A stretch of 59,445 nt of DNA from Prolixibacteraceae bacterium (GTDB lineage Bacteria; Bacteroidota; Bacteroidia; Bacteroidales; Prolixibacteraceae): positions 1 through 59,445 of the forward strand of contig JAFLKN010000055.1 in the NCBI GenBank assembly GCA_019163175.1, in the 5' to 3' direction. Shown here one piece after another: positions 15,919 through 25,842 of this stretch (its first letter is position 1; every line of letters starts with the position of its first letter). The notes beneath the pieces are model-generated. The model was given only the letters and a program-made list of their open reading frames with translations, made no database searches and had not been told where the DNA came from. The translations under genes and the position numbers were made by a program.

Positions 15919-16629
15919 ATGTACAAAGCCCTAGTCATAACACCAGTAAAAGATTCGTTGAAAACAACAACGGAAACCATTCAATCCATTCACCTGTCTG
16001 ATGGAGAATTTCTTTACTGCATCTACAACGATTTCAGTAGTGAAGAAACCACTACTGAACTAAAATCACTCAGTATAAAATACCAGTTTGAACTGATTAA
16101 CTTAGCTGAAATAACCAATACACCATCACCAAACTATCGCCTTGTATTACAAATGGCGCAAAAAAAGGCGATTTCACTTGGGTTACCGCTAATAATAGTG
16201 GAATCGGACGTAGAGGTTAAGCCAAATACATTGTCTGAATTAGTTCAGCAGGCACAAAAACTCGAACAATGCGGTATGGTTGCAGCTGTTACCACTGATT
16301 ACGAGGGGAAAATAAACTTCCCATATCTGAATTTCAGGAGAACGAGAAAACAAATCGTTAAAACAAGGCATAGCTTGAGCTTTTGTTGTACTTTGCTGAC
16401 TCCAGTTTTATTAAAACAATACGATTTCAGGGAGCTTTCTTCGGATAAACATTGGTACGATGTGTCAATTTCAAGAAAATCAGTGCATCTGGGACTAAAA
16501 AATTATCTCCTAGTTTCTCATGGGGTTTTACACAAACCTCACAGCAGCCGACCATGGAAACAATTGAAATACACCAATCCAATTAAGTACTATTACTACA
16601 AATTGATCAAACGCTTAGACCGCATTTAA
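15919..16629 (+). CDS. Family 2-like glycosyltransferase
   Basis: A 236-residue cytoplasmic protein with a GT-A fold. The N-terminus ALVITPVKDSLKTTTETIQSI is the nucleotide-sugar beta strand and loop. IYNDFSS and IIVESDVEVKPNTL correspond to the Asp-containing metal/donor motifs, with a DxD-like SDVEV. The C-terminal part is basic (KYYYYKLIKRLDRI). The acceptor is unknown. Its stop codon is one base before the histidine kinase start, so the glycosyltransferase, kinase and regulator look like one transcription unit. Confidence 0.78.
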   Translation: MYKALVITPVKDSLKTTTETIQSIHLSDGEFLYCIYNDFSSEETTTELKSLSIKYQFELINLAEITNTPSPNYRLVLQMAQKKAISLGLPLIIVESDVEVKPNTLSELVQQAQKLEQCGMVAAVTTDYEGKINFPYLNFRRTRKQIVKTRHSLSFCCTLLTPVLLKQYDFRELSSDKHWYDVSISRKSVHLGLKNYLLVSHGVLHKPHSSRPWKQLKYTNPIKYYYYKLIKRLDRI

Positions 16630-16630
16630 A

Positions 16631-17680
16631 ATGCCGATTCTTAAAAACTACTCCAGATACAAAATCATTTTGCAAGTCCTATTTTGGATCTGTAGTATAG
16701 CATTCGCCATAACAGCATTTTACGTTGCCTCCGATCATAAATTAACACTCAATAGTAACCTGATTTTTAGGGCTATCATCCCGAATATAGGATTTGCATT
16801 GTCCGTTTATCTGAATCTATACATACTTATTCCTAAATTCTTAAAGAATAGCAATTACATTTTTTACACGTTCTGGCTTATACTATTGCTATCCCTTTCC
16901 TCCATCCTAATCCAGCTTTCCTTTGTACTGATCCTCCACAGCAAGAGTATAAGTGAACAGTTTTTAAGTATGTTCTCGTCGCACTTTTTTACAGCAGCAT
17001 TTTACGTGGGCTTAACCTCCCTATTTAAATTTGTAAAAGACTGGCTGCAACTTCAGCAAGTAAGACTAAAACTGAGCCAAATCGAGCGGGAAAAACTCGA
17101 GGCTGAGCTTAACACGCTTAAATCACAATTAAACCCGCATTTTCTATTCAACTGCCTGAATAACATCTATTCGCTGGCACTAAATAACTCGCCTAAAACT
17201 CCGGAAACCATCCTGAAATTGTCGGAAATGATGCGCTATGTTCTTTACGAATCGCGTGAGAATTTCATACCCGTTAAAAAGGAATTGGAATTTCTGGTCA
17301 ACTTTATTGAACTACAAAAAATACGATTGAATAGTAAAATAGACATTCAGTACTCGTTTGAAGGAAACATACCTGACCTAAAAGTAATTCCGCTGATCTT
17401 CGAGCCATTTATTGACAACGCATTTAAACACGGATTAAATAACCCTGCATCGCATCCTTTCATTCATATTAAAGCTCAATTTCAAGATGAAAAAATGAGC
17501 TTTTCGATACGTAATAATTACCAAATCACAGAATATAAGAAACCAAATAAAAGCTCTGGAATTGGCTTGAAAAACATAGAAAAACGTCTCGAATATTTAT
17601 ACCAGCCAACAGAGTATTCGTATGAAGTAAGGAAAACGGAAACCACATTCGAGGTTCAACTTGAAGTACAGCTCAAATAA
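16631..17680 (+). CDS. Sensor histidine kinase, LytS/YehU family
   Basis: A 349-residue membrane kinase. There are four membrane helices (about 10-33, 45-70, 77-103, 112-133) and a short coiled linker. The His_kinase domain has phospho-acceptor His170 in LKSQLNPHFLFNCLNNIYSL. The ATPase domain shows IDNAFKHGLN (N box) and SSGIGLKNIEKRLEYLY (G box). No extracellular sensor domain is visible, so the signal is probably sensed in the membrane. It is followed 18 bp later by its LytTR response regulator. Confidence 0.92.
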   Translation: MPILKNYSRYKIILQVLFWICSIAFAITAFYVASDHKLTLNSNLIFRAIIPNIGFALSVYLNLYILIPKFLKNSNYIFYTFWLILLLSLSSILIQLSFVLILHSKSISEQFLSMFSSHFFTAAFYVGLTSLFKFVKDWLQLQQVRLKLSQIEREKLEAELNTLKSQLNPHFLFNCLNNIYSLALNNSPKTPETILKLSEMMRYVLYESRENFIPVKKELEFLVNFIELQKIRLNSKIDIQYSFEGNIPDLKVIPLIFEPFIDNAFKHGLNNPASHPFIHIKAQFQDEKMSFSIRNNYQITEYKKPNKSSGIGLKNIEKRLEYLYQPTEYSYEVRKTETTFEVQLEVQLK

Positions 17681-17698
17681 TAAATAAAAACAGTAAAA

Positions 17699-18403
17699 AT
17701 GGCCATACAAGCATTGGTGATCGATGATGAACCATTGGCTCAGGATATCATCAGAAAATACGCAGAAGACCTTAAAAATATCGAAATCAAAGGATATTGT
17801 AATGACGCGCTTGAAGCCATTCATTTCTTAAATACGCAAACCATTGATTTGCTTATACTCGATATCAATATGCCAAAACTATCGGGCATTGAGTTTTTGA
17901 CAACAATTGAAGACCCACCTTTGGTTATTCTCACCACAGCCTATACTGAATACGCACTGGAAGGATATGAATTAAATATTGTTGATTACCTCGTAAAGCC
18001 ATTCTCATTGAGTCGTTTCATTAAATCTATACAAAAAGCTGAGAAACAGCTTTTGTTGATGAAAGCACCAACGTCGAAAACAAATGTTGATTCCGTTTTT
18101 ATAAAATCCAACAAAAAGTCAGTTCAGGTAAAATTCAATGAGATTGTTTACATCGAAGGATTGGGTGATTACATAAATGTTTACACAGAAAAAACGCATT
18201 TGGTCACCAATATATCGATGAAAAAAATGGAAGAATTGCTTCCATGTGATCAGTTTATTAGAATCCACAAATCAAATATTGTAAATCTGAAAAAAATTAT
18301 TGCCATAGACGGTAACATGGTGGAAATAGGCAATAAAAAACTAGCAATTGGAAATAATTATAGAGTCGACTTTTTCACACAAATAAGTAAATTAAGCATC
18401 TGA
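17699..18403 (+). CDS. LytTR-family response regulator
   Basis: A 234-residue regulator. The receiver domain spans 1-120 with acidic pocket Asp9/Asp10, phospho-acceptor Asp55 in LLILDINMPKLSG and Lys in DYLVKPFS. The LytTR DNA-binding domain covers about 135-234 (VFIKSNKKSVQVKFNEIVYI, IRIHKSNIVNLKKI). It is the cognate partner of the upstream kinase. Targets in related bacteria include envelope polysaccharide genes, which fits the linked glycosyltransferase, but this is inference. Confidence 0.93.
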   Translation: MAIQALVIDDEPLAQDIIRKYAEDLKNIEIKGYCNDALEAIHFLNTQTIDLLILDINMPKLSGIEFLTTIEDPPLVILTTAYTEYALEGYELNIVDYLVKPFSLSRFIKSIQKAEKQLLLMKAPTSKTNVDSVFIKSNKKSVQVKFNEIVYIEGLGDYINVYTEKTHLVTNISMKKMEELLPCDQFIRIHKSNIVNLKKIIAIDGNMVEIGNKKLAIGNNYRVDFFTQISKLSI

Positions 18404-18413
18404 GTAAAAGCAA

Positions 18414-19157
18414 TCAATCGAAAACAAAACCTTGGTCAAGTAGCATTTTTTTTAGCTTCTTCGAAAAATAAAGATTGTCCTCACTCTTATAACGAACCTC
18501 AGCATAAACCTGAGCCAGATTTTCCATCGAATTTTCAGCAACAAACTGCTTGGAAGAATCCAATTCTTCTTTCTTGCGATAAACAGACTGAATGCGTTCT
18601 TCAGAATAGTCCTTATATTCTTCAAAATGGACAACAGCATCTAAAGGTAGACGATCTGTTTGAGGCGGATTCTGATCGGGATAGCCAAGCGTAATTGATG
18701 TCACGGGAATAACTCCAAATGGCAAATTAAGTACTTTACTAATTTCAGGTGCATTGTAAAGAATAGTCCCCAGATAACAAATGCCAAGCCCTTTACTCTC
18801 AGCAGCAATACATATATTCTGGGTAAGTATTGATGCATCAATGGTACCGGTTAATAACCATAGCAGATTGGAAAAATCGGTCTTAGTATGATTTAACGAG
18901 CACCAATTCGAAAAGCGATTTATATCATAGCAAATAGTTAAAATGACAGGAGCATTCTTAATCATTGGCTGATTAAAATGAAATGGTGATAACATATCCT
19001 TCTTCTCTGTATCCCTTGTAACAACGATACTATAAAGTTGCATATTACCAGTGTTCGAAGCCCGTATGCCACATTCCAAAATGTTAGTTAAAACCTTATC
19101 TGCAACAGGTGCTAATTGGTATTTACGGATAGTTCTATGATTCAAAAGTAGATCCAT
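18414..19157 (-). CDS. Nitroreductase-family protein
   Basis: A 247-residue FMN-dependent oxidoreductase. The family N-terminus LLNHRTIRKYQLAPVADKVL is followed by RASNTGNMQLYSIVV (FMN phosphate contact) and AESKGLGICYLGTILYNAPEI, then VTSITLGYPDQNPPQTDRLPLDAVV. It resembles NfsA-type and iodotyrosine deiodinase-like nitroreductases that use NAD(P)H. The last 60 residues are a charged extension. It is convergent with the LytTR regulator, 10 bp apart, and lies downstream of the adhesin terminator. Confidence 0.85.
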   Translation of the reverse strand: MDLLLNHRTIRKYQLAPVADKVLTNILECGIRASNTGNMQLYSIVVTRDTEKKDMLSPFHFNQPMIKNAPVILTICYDINRFSNWCSLNHTKTDFSNLLWLLTGTIDASILTQNICIAAESKGLGICYLGTILYNAPEISKVLNLPFGVIPVTSITLGYPDQNPPQTDRLPLDAVVHFEEYKDYSEERIQSVYRKKEELDSSKQFVAENSMENLAQVYAEVRYKSEDNLYFSKKLKKMLLDQGFVFD

Positions 19158-19203
19158 GAAATCTTAATTCAAAAATAATGAGCGTTATGAATTGGTATAA
19201 AAT

Positions 19204-19235
19204 AAAAAAGGGAAGCCCGCAAGCTTCCCCTTTTT
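19204..19235 (-). terminator. Terminator after the adhesin gene
   Basis: On the minus strand GGGAAGC and GCTTCCC form a 7-bp stem, preceded by A5 and followed by TTTTTT. The flanking A/T runs would also let it work in the other direction. It lies 18 bp past the adhesin stop. Confidence 0.85.
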
Positions 19236-19252
19236 AATCAATCAATTCGGTA

Positions 19253-22200
19253 TTACCTTTTTACAATCTTAGCAGTTTTAACAATTACATCATCTGAATT
19301 ATACAGAGACATAAAGTAAATACCACTGCGCAGTTCGTTTAATTGAATACGCTCAGTTGGGTTAACAACTTCTTTCACCATCTGACCAGCGATGTTTGTA
19401 ACAACGACTTTAGAAAGTTCGGAAGAATTAGCAACGTTCACATAATCAACAAATGGGTTTGGATAAACCTTAAACTCGAGAGAACCATTCACGATAGGAT
19501 CGACACCTGTTGTAAATGCAGGACCAGTTTTGAAAGTCCATGCAGAGATATCGCTCACACCAGCAAATGCATTACCAGCATTATCTTTAAGAGCTGTACC
19601 TTCAACCAATACATAGTATCTTGAATCTTTATCAAGACCTGATTGAGTAACAGCATAAGTAACAGTAACAACTTTACCGTTGATCATTGCAGCAGTAATT
19701 GGAATAGTTAATACAGGAGTTGTTGTTGCAACTTTGTAAACTTTCAAATTACCACCAGCAGCAACAACTACATTTTCGCTAAGCGTCATTGTAAATGTTG
19801 GGTGAGTTCCGGTAATTGTTTCTTCAAGCGGAATCCAAGTTTCAAGAGCAGGAGCAGTGAAATCACCAGTTGTGTATTTCAAAGTCATACCAGCAAACTT
19901 GTTTGTATTAGCTGAGATATCTTTGATACCATCAGATAAAACGATAGTAACTTCTTTCTGTTCAACAGCTGATACAGTTAAAGTATAAGTATCACCTAAT
20001 CCAGATACGTCAGTTAAAGTACCACCAGTTACAGTAACACTACCCAATACACCGGATACAGCTTCGCTGAATTTCAATCCAACAGTAAACACTGTAGCAA
20101 CAGGAGAAACAGGATCAGTTACAACAACAGTTGGAGCAACATGATCACCCACTTTGAATGGGAATGTAGCACCAGCGAATGTATTACCAGCAGCATCTTT
20201 AATTCCAGTTCCAAGAACTAAGCTAAGAGCAGCCAAATCATCACCAGCCATAGCTACAGTGAATGTTTTAGCAGTACCAGGAGTAAATGTACCACCAGTG
20301 ATATCACCAGCAGCAACAGTTACAGTGCGGTTGAAAGTCAATACAACATTGAATGTATTAGCCTGATTGTTTCCGGAAGCAGGAACTGCAGTTACAGATA
20401 CTGGATCAACAACAACAGTTTTAGAAATAGTACATCCGTGTGCATCGTAGATAGAAATTACATTCGAACCAGCAGGTAAATTAACCAAAGCTACCTGATT
20501 GCCATTAACTGGCAACTGAACCATTGGATTACTACCAACCTGATATTTGTAAGGACTGATACCACCAGTAATAGCCAAGTCAGCATTTAAATCAGTTTGT
20601 ACAACTGTAGCTTCAAGAGGATGTTGTGTTGCAACGAAAGGTTTTTTAATTTCTTCAGTCATACAACCTTGATCATCTTTAACCTGGAAATAATAGAAGT
20701 TTTCAGTTTCAGTGATATTAGCATATTCAAGATTAGTAATAGGAAGTGAATTGTTTGCACCTAATGCTAACCAAGAACCGTAAGAACCTGTGTTAATTTT
20801 ATAACGAACTGAGAAAGTACGACCAGCTTCTCCAGTAGCGCTAACTACTACAGATGCTTTTGCATCACCGTAACAAGTAGTTTCGCTTAAGCTAGCTACA
20901 ACTGGTTTAGGTTCAACAAGTATTTCTTCGTCAGTTTTAAGACAGCCATTAGCATCTTTTACTTCTACAGCCCAAGTATGACCTACCTGTACCAAGAATG
21001 AAGGAATAGTTACCCATGAAGTATAAGCAACACCATCTCTCCACAAACGATAGCTGTAAGTTCCAGCACCTGTACCACCAGTAGCAACTACATCAATAAC
21101 ACCATTGTTATCTCCTGGGCAAATAAATGCACCATTAGCTTTAACGATGTCAGCAGTAAGAGCAGTATTCTGCCATACTACGATAGTATGAGTATTTGAA
21201 CAACCATTTTTGTCAGTTACTTTTACTGTCAATGCATTATGAGTATGACCTCCAACTGGTTCAACGTGTTTAGTTTCACTAGCAGGAACACCTGTAGCAG
21301 TAACAACACCTGAAGCCACAGTTTTTGTAATATTAACAGCAGCACCAGCAGCATCAGTACCAGTTACGGTAATGGTGTATGGGTAACCAGCAGCAGATAC
21401 AATTGAACTTGCAGTAATTGTTCCGGTAGCAGTACCAAAACAGCTAGGTTCAGTATAACCAAGTGAGAAATCCACTTGAACAGGTTGTTTAACCTGAACA
21501 CGCCATTCGTCAACTGGAGTTCCGTCGCCTTCACCACCTTTTATACAACCATTAGCGTCTTTTACCCAGATAATATAAGTTCCAACAATAGCTTTGTCGA
21601 AAACTGGAGAATCTTGCCAGTCAGCAGCCACCAATTCAGAAGAAACTAAAAGGTGAACAGGTAACTGAGAAATTTTAGCAGCATATTTATAACCACCAAC
21701 TCCACCGGTAGCAGTAACAGTAAATTTACCATCATTTCCACCGTAGCAAGTTACATCGTTATTCCAGGTTACAGAAGCCTTAAGCTCAGTAGCTGGTTCA
21801 TTAACTTCCCAAGAAGCTACAGTATTCCAAATGTCAGCAGTTGCAGTGTCTTCGCCAGTTTCAGGAATTAAACAACCATTGGCATCGCGGATGAATACAC
21901 TATAATGAGCATGAGCTAGGTCTTCGAAAACAGCAACTTTACCGTCAGTCCAAACCCAATCACCTTCAACCAAACTTGGATGAGAAGTTGTGATCAGTTG
22001 AACCTGGTATTCGCCATCTTCATCAGGAGTACCACCGCCAAGGACAGTTACGGTTAACGAACCGTTATCGCCATCTTTACAAGCTACATTAACAACAGAA
22101 GCTTTATAAGTGATTGCAGCAGGTTGAGTAATTGTAAATGAAACTGAGTAAGCACAAGCGATAGCAGGATAAGAACCATAAGCTTCGTCGCCGTCAGTTA

Positions 22201-25200
22201 CAACACTAACTACATAATCACCAGCAGTTAAACCGCTGAATACACCTGTAGAGTTAGATGCTACAGTTGTAGCGCCTTTCTTCAAGGTGAATACATAAGA
22301 CTGAATTAAAGTTGGTTCCCAACCACCAGTTACATCAATGTCAACTGAACCATTATTACCGCTGTTACAAGTAACATGAGATATATCTTCAACAACAGGA
22401 GTCAATACTTTAGGCTCAAGAATAGTTGTAGAAACAGGAGCTGCCAAACAACCATTAGCATCTTTTACGTAAAGTTTATAAGCACCTGCAGAAGTAGCAA
22501 CATAAATTTTAGTGCTTTGGCCGGTTGCGAAAGCAATCCAGTCAGAAGCTTTAATATCAGTACCTAAACCATTAACAGAAGCGTTAACTGCTAACCAGTA
22601 GTTTCCAGTTCCACCTGTTACATTCACTTCAATGATACCATCATTTGATCCTTTGCAGGTAAAATGAGTAACATCAACAAGTGTAATAGCAAGCTGAGCA
22701 GGATTTACAACTTCAACAGTTTCGGTTGTATATAATGGACAATTTGAAGCATCAGTAATAGTCACATAATAAAGACCACCATCAAGACCTACAAATTTAC
22801 CAGTTGAGTTAGATGTACCAACTTGCACATTACCTGAAGTAAATAATTTAAAGGTATAAACGCCAGTTCCATCAAATTCTGGTTTACCACCGCTAACACC
22901 ATCTAAGTCCACTTCAATAATGCCATTGTCAGCATCGTGACAAGTAATATCAGTTACTGAAACAGGGTAATTTTCTTCATCCAATGCAATTGGTTTGTAA
23001 CCATCAACGAAGAATGGACCAGCCCACAATTTGTTATCAGTATTACAAGAATTGCGCAATACAACATAGTAAGTACCACGTTGAGCCTGTACAATTTGTT
23101 TACCAATATTGGTAGTTGAATTGTAAGTATCGATAGGTAAGAAATCACCAGCAGATAAATTCTCGATAGCAATCATGTTGTTTACAACAGCATATAAAAT
23201 TGGAGAATCGTTTCCACCAGCAGTATTAACGGTTAAAGTTCCATTAAATAAACCAGAGCAAGTAGCATTGGTTGAAGTAACACTTGAAATTGACAATGCT
23301 GGCTCCTGGGTAATAGTAACCGTTTTAATTGTAGAAGTACATCCGTAATTATCACGAGCGCCAACATAATATACACCGGCAGCAAAAGTAGTAAATTCTG
23401 AATTTGCACTTCCGTTTACAGAAGCAGGAACAAATACTGAACCAGATGTAAATACCGCAGCAGAAGTACTTGCAACGTAATACTGAATAGAACGACCAGC
23501 TTGCCATGTTAAACCAGTAATAACAACACCAGCAGTCTCGTCATCACCATAGCAACTGATAACACCAGTTGAAGCAGCAGTTAAAGCAATTGGAGTAAGT
23601 GTTCCAGGATTAACTGTAGCTGAAGCCACACAACCTTTAACATCTTTTACATAGACTAAGGTATTGCCTTCAGGTAAAGCCAAAACGTTGTTAGCATACC
23701 AGGTAACATTATCAGTAGAATAGGTATATGGAGCAGTACCACCAGCTACATTAACAGTAGTACGACCATCATTTCCTCCAGGACAAGTTGGCAATAAAAT
23801 ATTAGTGAAAGCAGCAATAGTTAAAAGGTCTGGTACATCAACAGTTACACTGCGATTTGCAATACAACCATTAGCGTCTTTTACATATACGCTTACAACA
23901 GCGTCAAGTACCAAGTCAGCTAAAGCTAAAGTTTTGGTTGAAGAATAAACAACTCCACCATCAAAAGAATAAGTATAAGGAGCAACACCACCAGCAGCAG
24001 TTACTGATAAAGTGAAATCATCACCATTACAAGAAACTTCAACAGCTGAAGCATTGTCAGAATTGGTAGTAAAAGTTAAAGCTCCAGGGGCCTGAATTGG
24101 TAAAATGTTACCTGTACCATCCTGATTAGAAAAAGCTTTAGTACAACCATTTGCATCGCGAACCCATACACTATAATAGTTAGCAGCTAAAAGGCTGATA
24201 GTTCCGGGAGAAGCAGCTACCCAACCTGATCCTGGCATTGCAGAACCAGCAGTTGCTACAACAAACTCATAAGGAGCAGTTCCACCAGTTACTGTAGGTA
24301 CAGTAATTGAACCAGTTGCACCACCAGCACATGAAGCATCAGTATAAGTAACAGTAAATGCCATAGCTCCTGGTTGAGTTACAGTAACAGATTTTGAAAC
24401 AACGCAACCGTTACCATCTTTAATCTGTACAGTATAAGCTTTAGCAGTTAGACCAGAGAAAGTATAATCACCTTCGTCAAGTGAAAACCAGTTGATACCA
24501 TTAATTGACACAGTATATCCAGTACCTTCAGTACCACCAGCTACGTTTTCAACATAGATAGAACCATTTGCAGAGCCGTTACATACAACAGCAGTAGGAG
24601 TTGCATCAAAAGTGATAGCAGTAGTAATAGGAGTAATAGTAACAGTTTGCCATTCAGCATCGTCACGTAAATCTTTACAACCGTTAGCATCGTTTACAGC
24701 TACGTAATAAGTACCACCTGGTTTTAAAACCTGGAAGTTACTGAATTTATAATTTGCAAATACTGGATCAGTAGCTTGCTTGGTATTCAAGTCAGCATTA
24801 ACAACTGCCCAATTTGCAGAAGGAACTACCCAATAAGTATAAGGAGCAGTACCACCAGAAATAGTAAATTGAATTTCACCCATTCCGTTGAAACACAATG
24901 GATCTTCAGTAGTAACATCATCCAAAGACAATGGACTTGGAGCTCCTACAGGAATAGAAAACAAATGTGATTGACAACCATTAGCATCAACAACTAAAAC
25001 AGTATTAGTTGAAGGAGCCTGAGCATCAGCTACAGGTGAAGTAGAAGGAGTAAGAGAACCATTAAAGTAGTATTTCAAGCCAGCACCAACTGGGCTTGTA
25101 ACATTGATAGTAGCAGTTGAACCGGCACAAGTTGCAGGAGTAACTGTGTAGGTAATTGAAGGATAATTAACACTTACCCTCATTGAACCAGGAAAAGTAT

Positions 25201-25705
25201 TTGTAGTTCTAACTTCATCTGAACCACCACCAGTTGGGGCATACCAGAATTGAGCTGATTCCCATGTTAATGGTGCAGTAAATAAATCAGTTCCTGAATT
25301 GTTTGGAAAACCAACAACACCAAAGTTAAGGCTAAGAATGTCAGTCTTAGCATTGTCACCAATGGTAACACCAGTTGTACCAGTCCACCAAATTTGAACA
25401 GATCCGCCAATAGGATCAACAACAACATCAAAAAGAGGATTTAATTCTGGCTTAAGAATAGAAATCCCTTTGTACACGAACTTGGTCTCATCGTAATTCA
25501 ATTCGATGATAAAGCTCTTGATCTTAATAAAATCCTTGACGGAAATTTTTGCGGCATAACTATCACTCGCGTTATAACATGCGTCAACAGTGCCAGCATA
25601 AAGCTCTACCGTTGATTGTGTCTCCTGTGCCCTAAGCACGGAAGAGTACAACATGAAAACGCTCAATAGTAAAAAGCCAAAGAAACGAGTAAATGATTTT
25701 CTCAT
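19253..25705 (-). CDS. Giant SprB-repeat adhesin with type IX sorting domain
   Basis: A 2150-residue secreted protein. Residues 1-26 are a signal peptide ending VLRAQ. About 30-175 resemble a cohesin-type beta-sandwich. About 180-1730 hold some 16-17 SprB-like repeats, each opening with a Cys-Gly motif (CNGSANGSI, CKGSNDGII, CYGGNDGKF) and most closing with DANGC; the paired cysteines could form disulfides. About 1735-2065 hold three Ig-like Big_5-type domains (FNVVLTFNRTVTV, FTVGLKFSEAVSG, FTMTLSENVVV). Residues 2078-2150 are a type A C-terminal sorting domain (FKVYPNPFVDYVNV to VKTAKIVKR). SprB is the mobile gliding adhesin in Flavobacterium; here a surface adhesin secreted by type IX is inferred. 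It is monocistronic. Confidence 0.92.
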   Translation of the reverse strand: MRKSFTRFFGFLLLSVFMLYSSVLRAQETQSTVELYAGTVDACYNASDSYAAKISVKDFIKIKSFIIELNYDETKFVYKGISILKPELNPLFDVVVDPIGGSVQIWWTGTTGVTIGDNAKTDILSLNFGVVGFPNNSGTDLFTAPLTWESAQFWYAPTGGGSDEVRTTNTFPGSMRVSVNYPSITYTVTPATCAGSTATINVTSPVGAGLKYYFNGSLTPSTSPVADAQAPSTNTVLVVDANGCQSHLFSIPVGAPSPLSLDDVTTEDPLCFNGMGEIQFTISGGTAPYTYWVVPSANWAVVNADLNTKQATDPVFANYKFSNFQVLKPGGTYYVAVNDANGCKDLRDDAEWQTVTITPITTAITFDATPTAVVCNGSANGSIYVENVAGGTEGTGYTVSINGINWFSLDEGDYTFSGLTAKAYTVQIKDGNGCVVSKSVTVTQPGAMAFTVTYTDASCAGGATGSITVPTVTGGTAPYEFVVATAGSAMPGSGWVAASPGTISLLAANYYSVWVRDANGCTKAFSNQDGTGNILPIQAPGALTFTTNSDNASAVEVSCNGDDFTLSVTAAGGVAPYTYSFDGGVVYSSTKTLALADLVLDAVVSVYVKDANGCIANRSVTVDVPDLLTIAAFTNILLPTCPGGNDGRTTVNVAGGTAPYTYSTDNVTWYANNVLALPEGNTLVYVKDVKGCVASATVNPGTLTPIALTAASTGVISCYGDDETAGVVITGLTWQAGRSIQYYVASTSAAVFTSGSVFVPASVNGSANSEFTTFAAGVYYVGARDNYGCTSTIKTVTITQEPALSISSVTSTNATCSGLFNGTLTVNTAGGNDSPILYAVVNNMIAIENLSAGDFLPIDTYNSTTNIGKQIVQAQRGTYYVVLRNSCNTDNKLWAGPFFVDGYKPIALDEENYPVSVTDITCHDADNGIIEVDLDGVSGGKPEFDGTGVYTFKLFTSGNVQVGTSNSTGKFVGLDGGLYYVTITDASNCPLYTTETVEVVNPAQLAITLVDVTHFTCKGSNDGIIEVNVTGGTGNYWLAVNASVNGLGTDIKASDWIAFATGQSTKIYVATSAGAYKLYVKDANGCLAAPVSTTILEPKVLTPVVEDISHVTCNSGNNGSVDIDVTGGWEPTLIQSYVFTLKKGATTVASNSTGVFSGLTAGDYVVSVVTDGDEAYGSYPAIACAYSVSFTITQPAAITYKASVVNVACKDGDNGSLTVTVLGGGTPDEDGEYQVQLITTSHPSLVEGDWVWTDGKVAVFEDLAHAHYSVFIRDANGCLIPETGEDTATADIWNTVASWEVNEPATELKASVTWNNDVTCYGGNDGKFTVTATGGVGGYKYAAKISQLPVHLLVSSELVAADWQDSPVFDKAIVGTYIIWVKDANGCIKGGEGDGTPVDEWRVQVKQPVQVDFSLGYTEPSCFGTATGTITASSIVSAAGYPYTITVTGTDAAGAAVNITKTVASGVVTATGVPASETKHVEPVGGHTHNALTVKVTDKNGCSNTHTIVVWQNTALTADIVKANGAFICPGDNNGVIDVVATGGTGAGTYSYRLWRDGVAYTSWVTIPSFLVQVGHTWAVEVKDANGCLKTDEEILVEPKPVVASLSETTCYGDAKASVVVSATGEAGRTFSVRYKINTGSYGSWLALGANNSLPITNLEYANITETENFYYFQVKDDQGCMTEEIKKPFVATQHPLEATVVQTDLNADLAITGGISPYKYQVGSNPMVQLPVNGNQVALVNLPAGSNVISIYDAHGCTISKTVVVDPVSVTAVPASGNNQANTFNVVLTFNRTVTVAAGDITGGTFTPGTAKTFTVAMAGDDLAALSLVLGTGIKDAAGNTFAGATFPFKVGDHVAPTVVVTDPVSPVATVFTVGLKFSEAVSGVLGSVTVTGGTLTDVSGLGDTYTLTVSAVEQKEVTIVLSDGIKDISANTNKFAGMTLKYTTGDFTAPALETWIPLEETITGTHPTFTMTLSENVVVAAGGNLKVYKVATTTPVLTIPITAAMINGKVVTVTYAVTQSGLDKDSRYYVLVEGTALKDNAGNAFAGVSDISAWTFKTGPAFTTGVDPIVNGSLEFKVYPNPFVDYVNVANSSELSKVVVTNIAGQMVKEVVNPTERIQLNELRSGIYFMSLYNSDDVIVKTAKIVKR

Positions 25706-25730
25706 AGCATTTGTTTTTTAATTGAACTTA

Positions 25731-25746
25731 ATTGATTGATTGATTG
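25731..25746 (-). repeat. Tetranucleotide repeat (ATTG)4 in the adhesin leader
   Basis: Four exact ATTG units lie 26-41 bp upstream of the adhesin ATG, inside the predicted 5' leader. Short tandem tracts of this type can slip during replication, but four units is a modest length. Confidence 0.8.
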
Positions 25747-25811
25747 AATTTTATAATTCATTTTATTTTTCATTATCTATTTTTCCACTTCGAATTACAG
25801 TGTTTAGAATG

Positions 25812-25842
25812 CAAACGTATAAAAATTATCAGCAATGTACAA
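25812..25842 (-). promoter_or_regulatory. Promoter of the adhesin gene
   Basis: The minus strand reads TTG (25842-25840), a 20-bp spacer and TACGTTTG (25819-25812), matching the Bacteroidota consensus. The predicted start near 25805 gives a leader of about 100 nt. Confidence 0.7.

Noticed and set aside
18452-18640. Small ORFs overlapping the nitroreductase gene
   Set aside because: These are out-of-frame shadows of a gene with clear family motifs.
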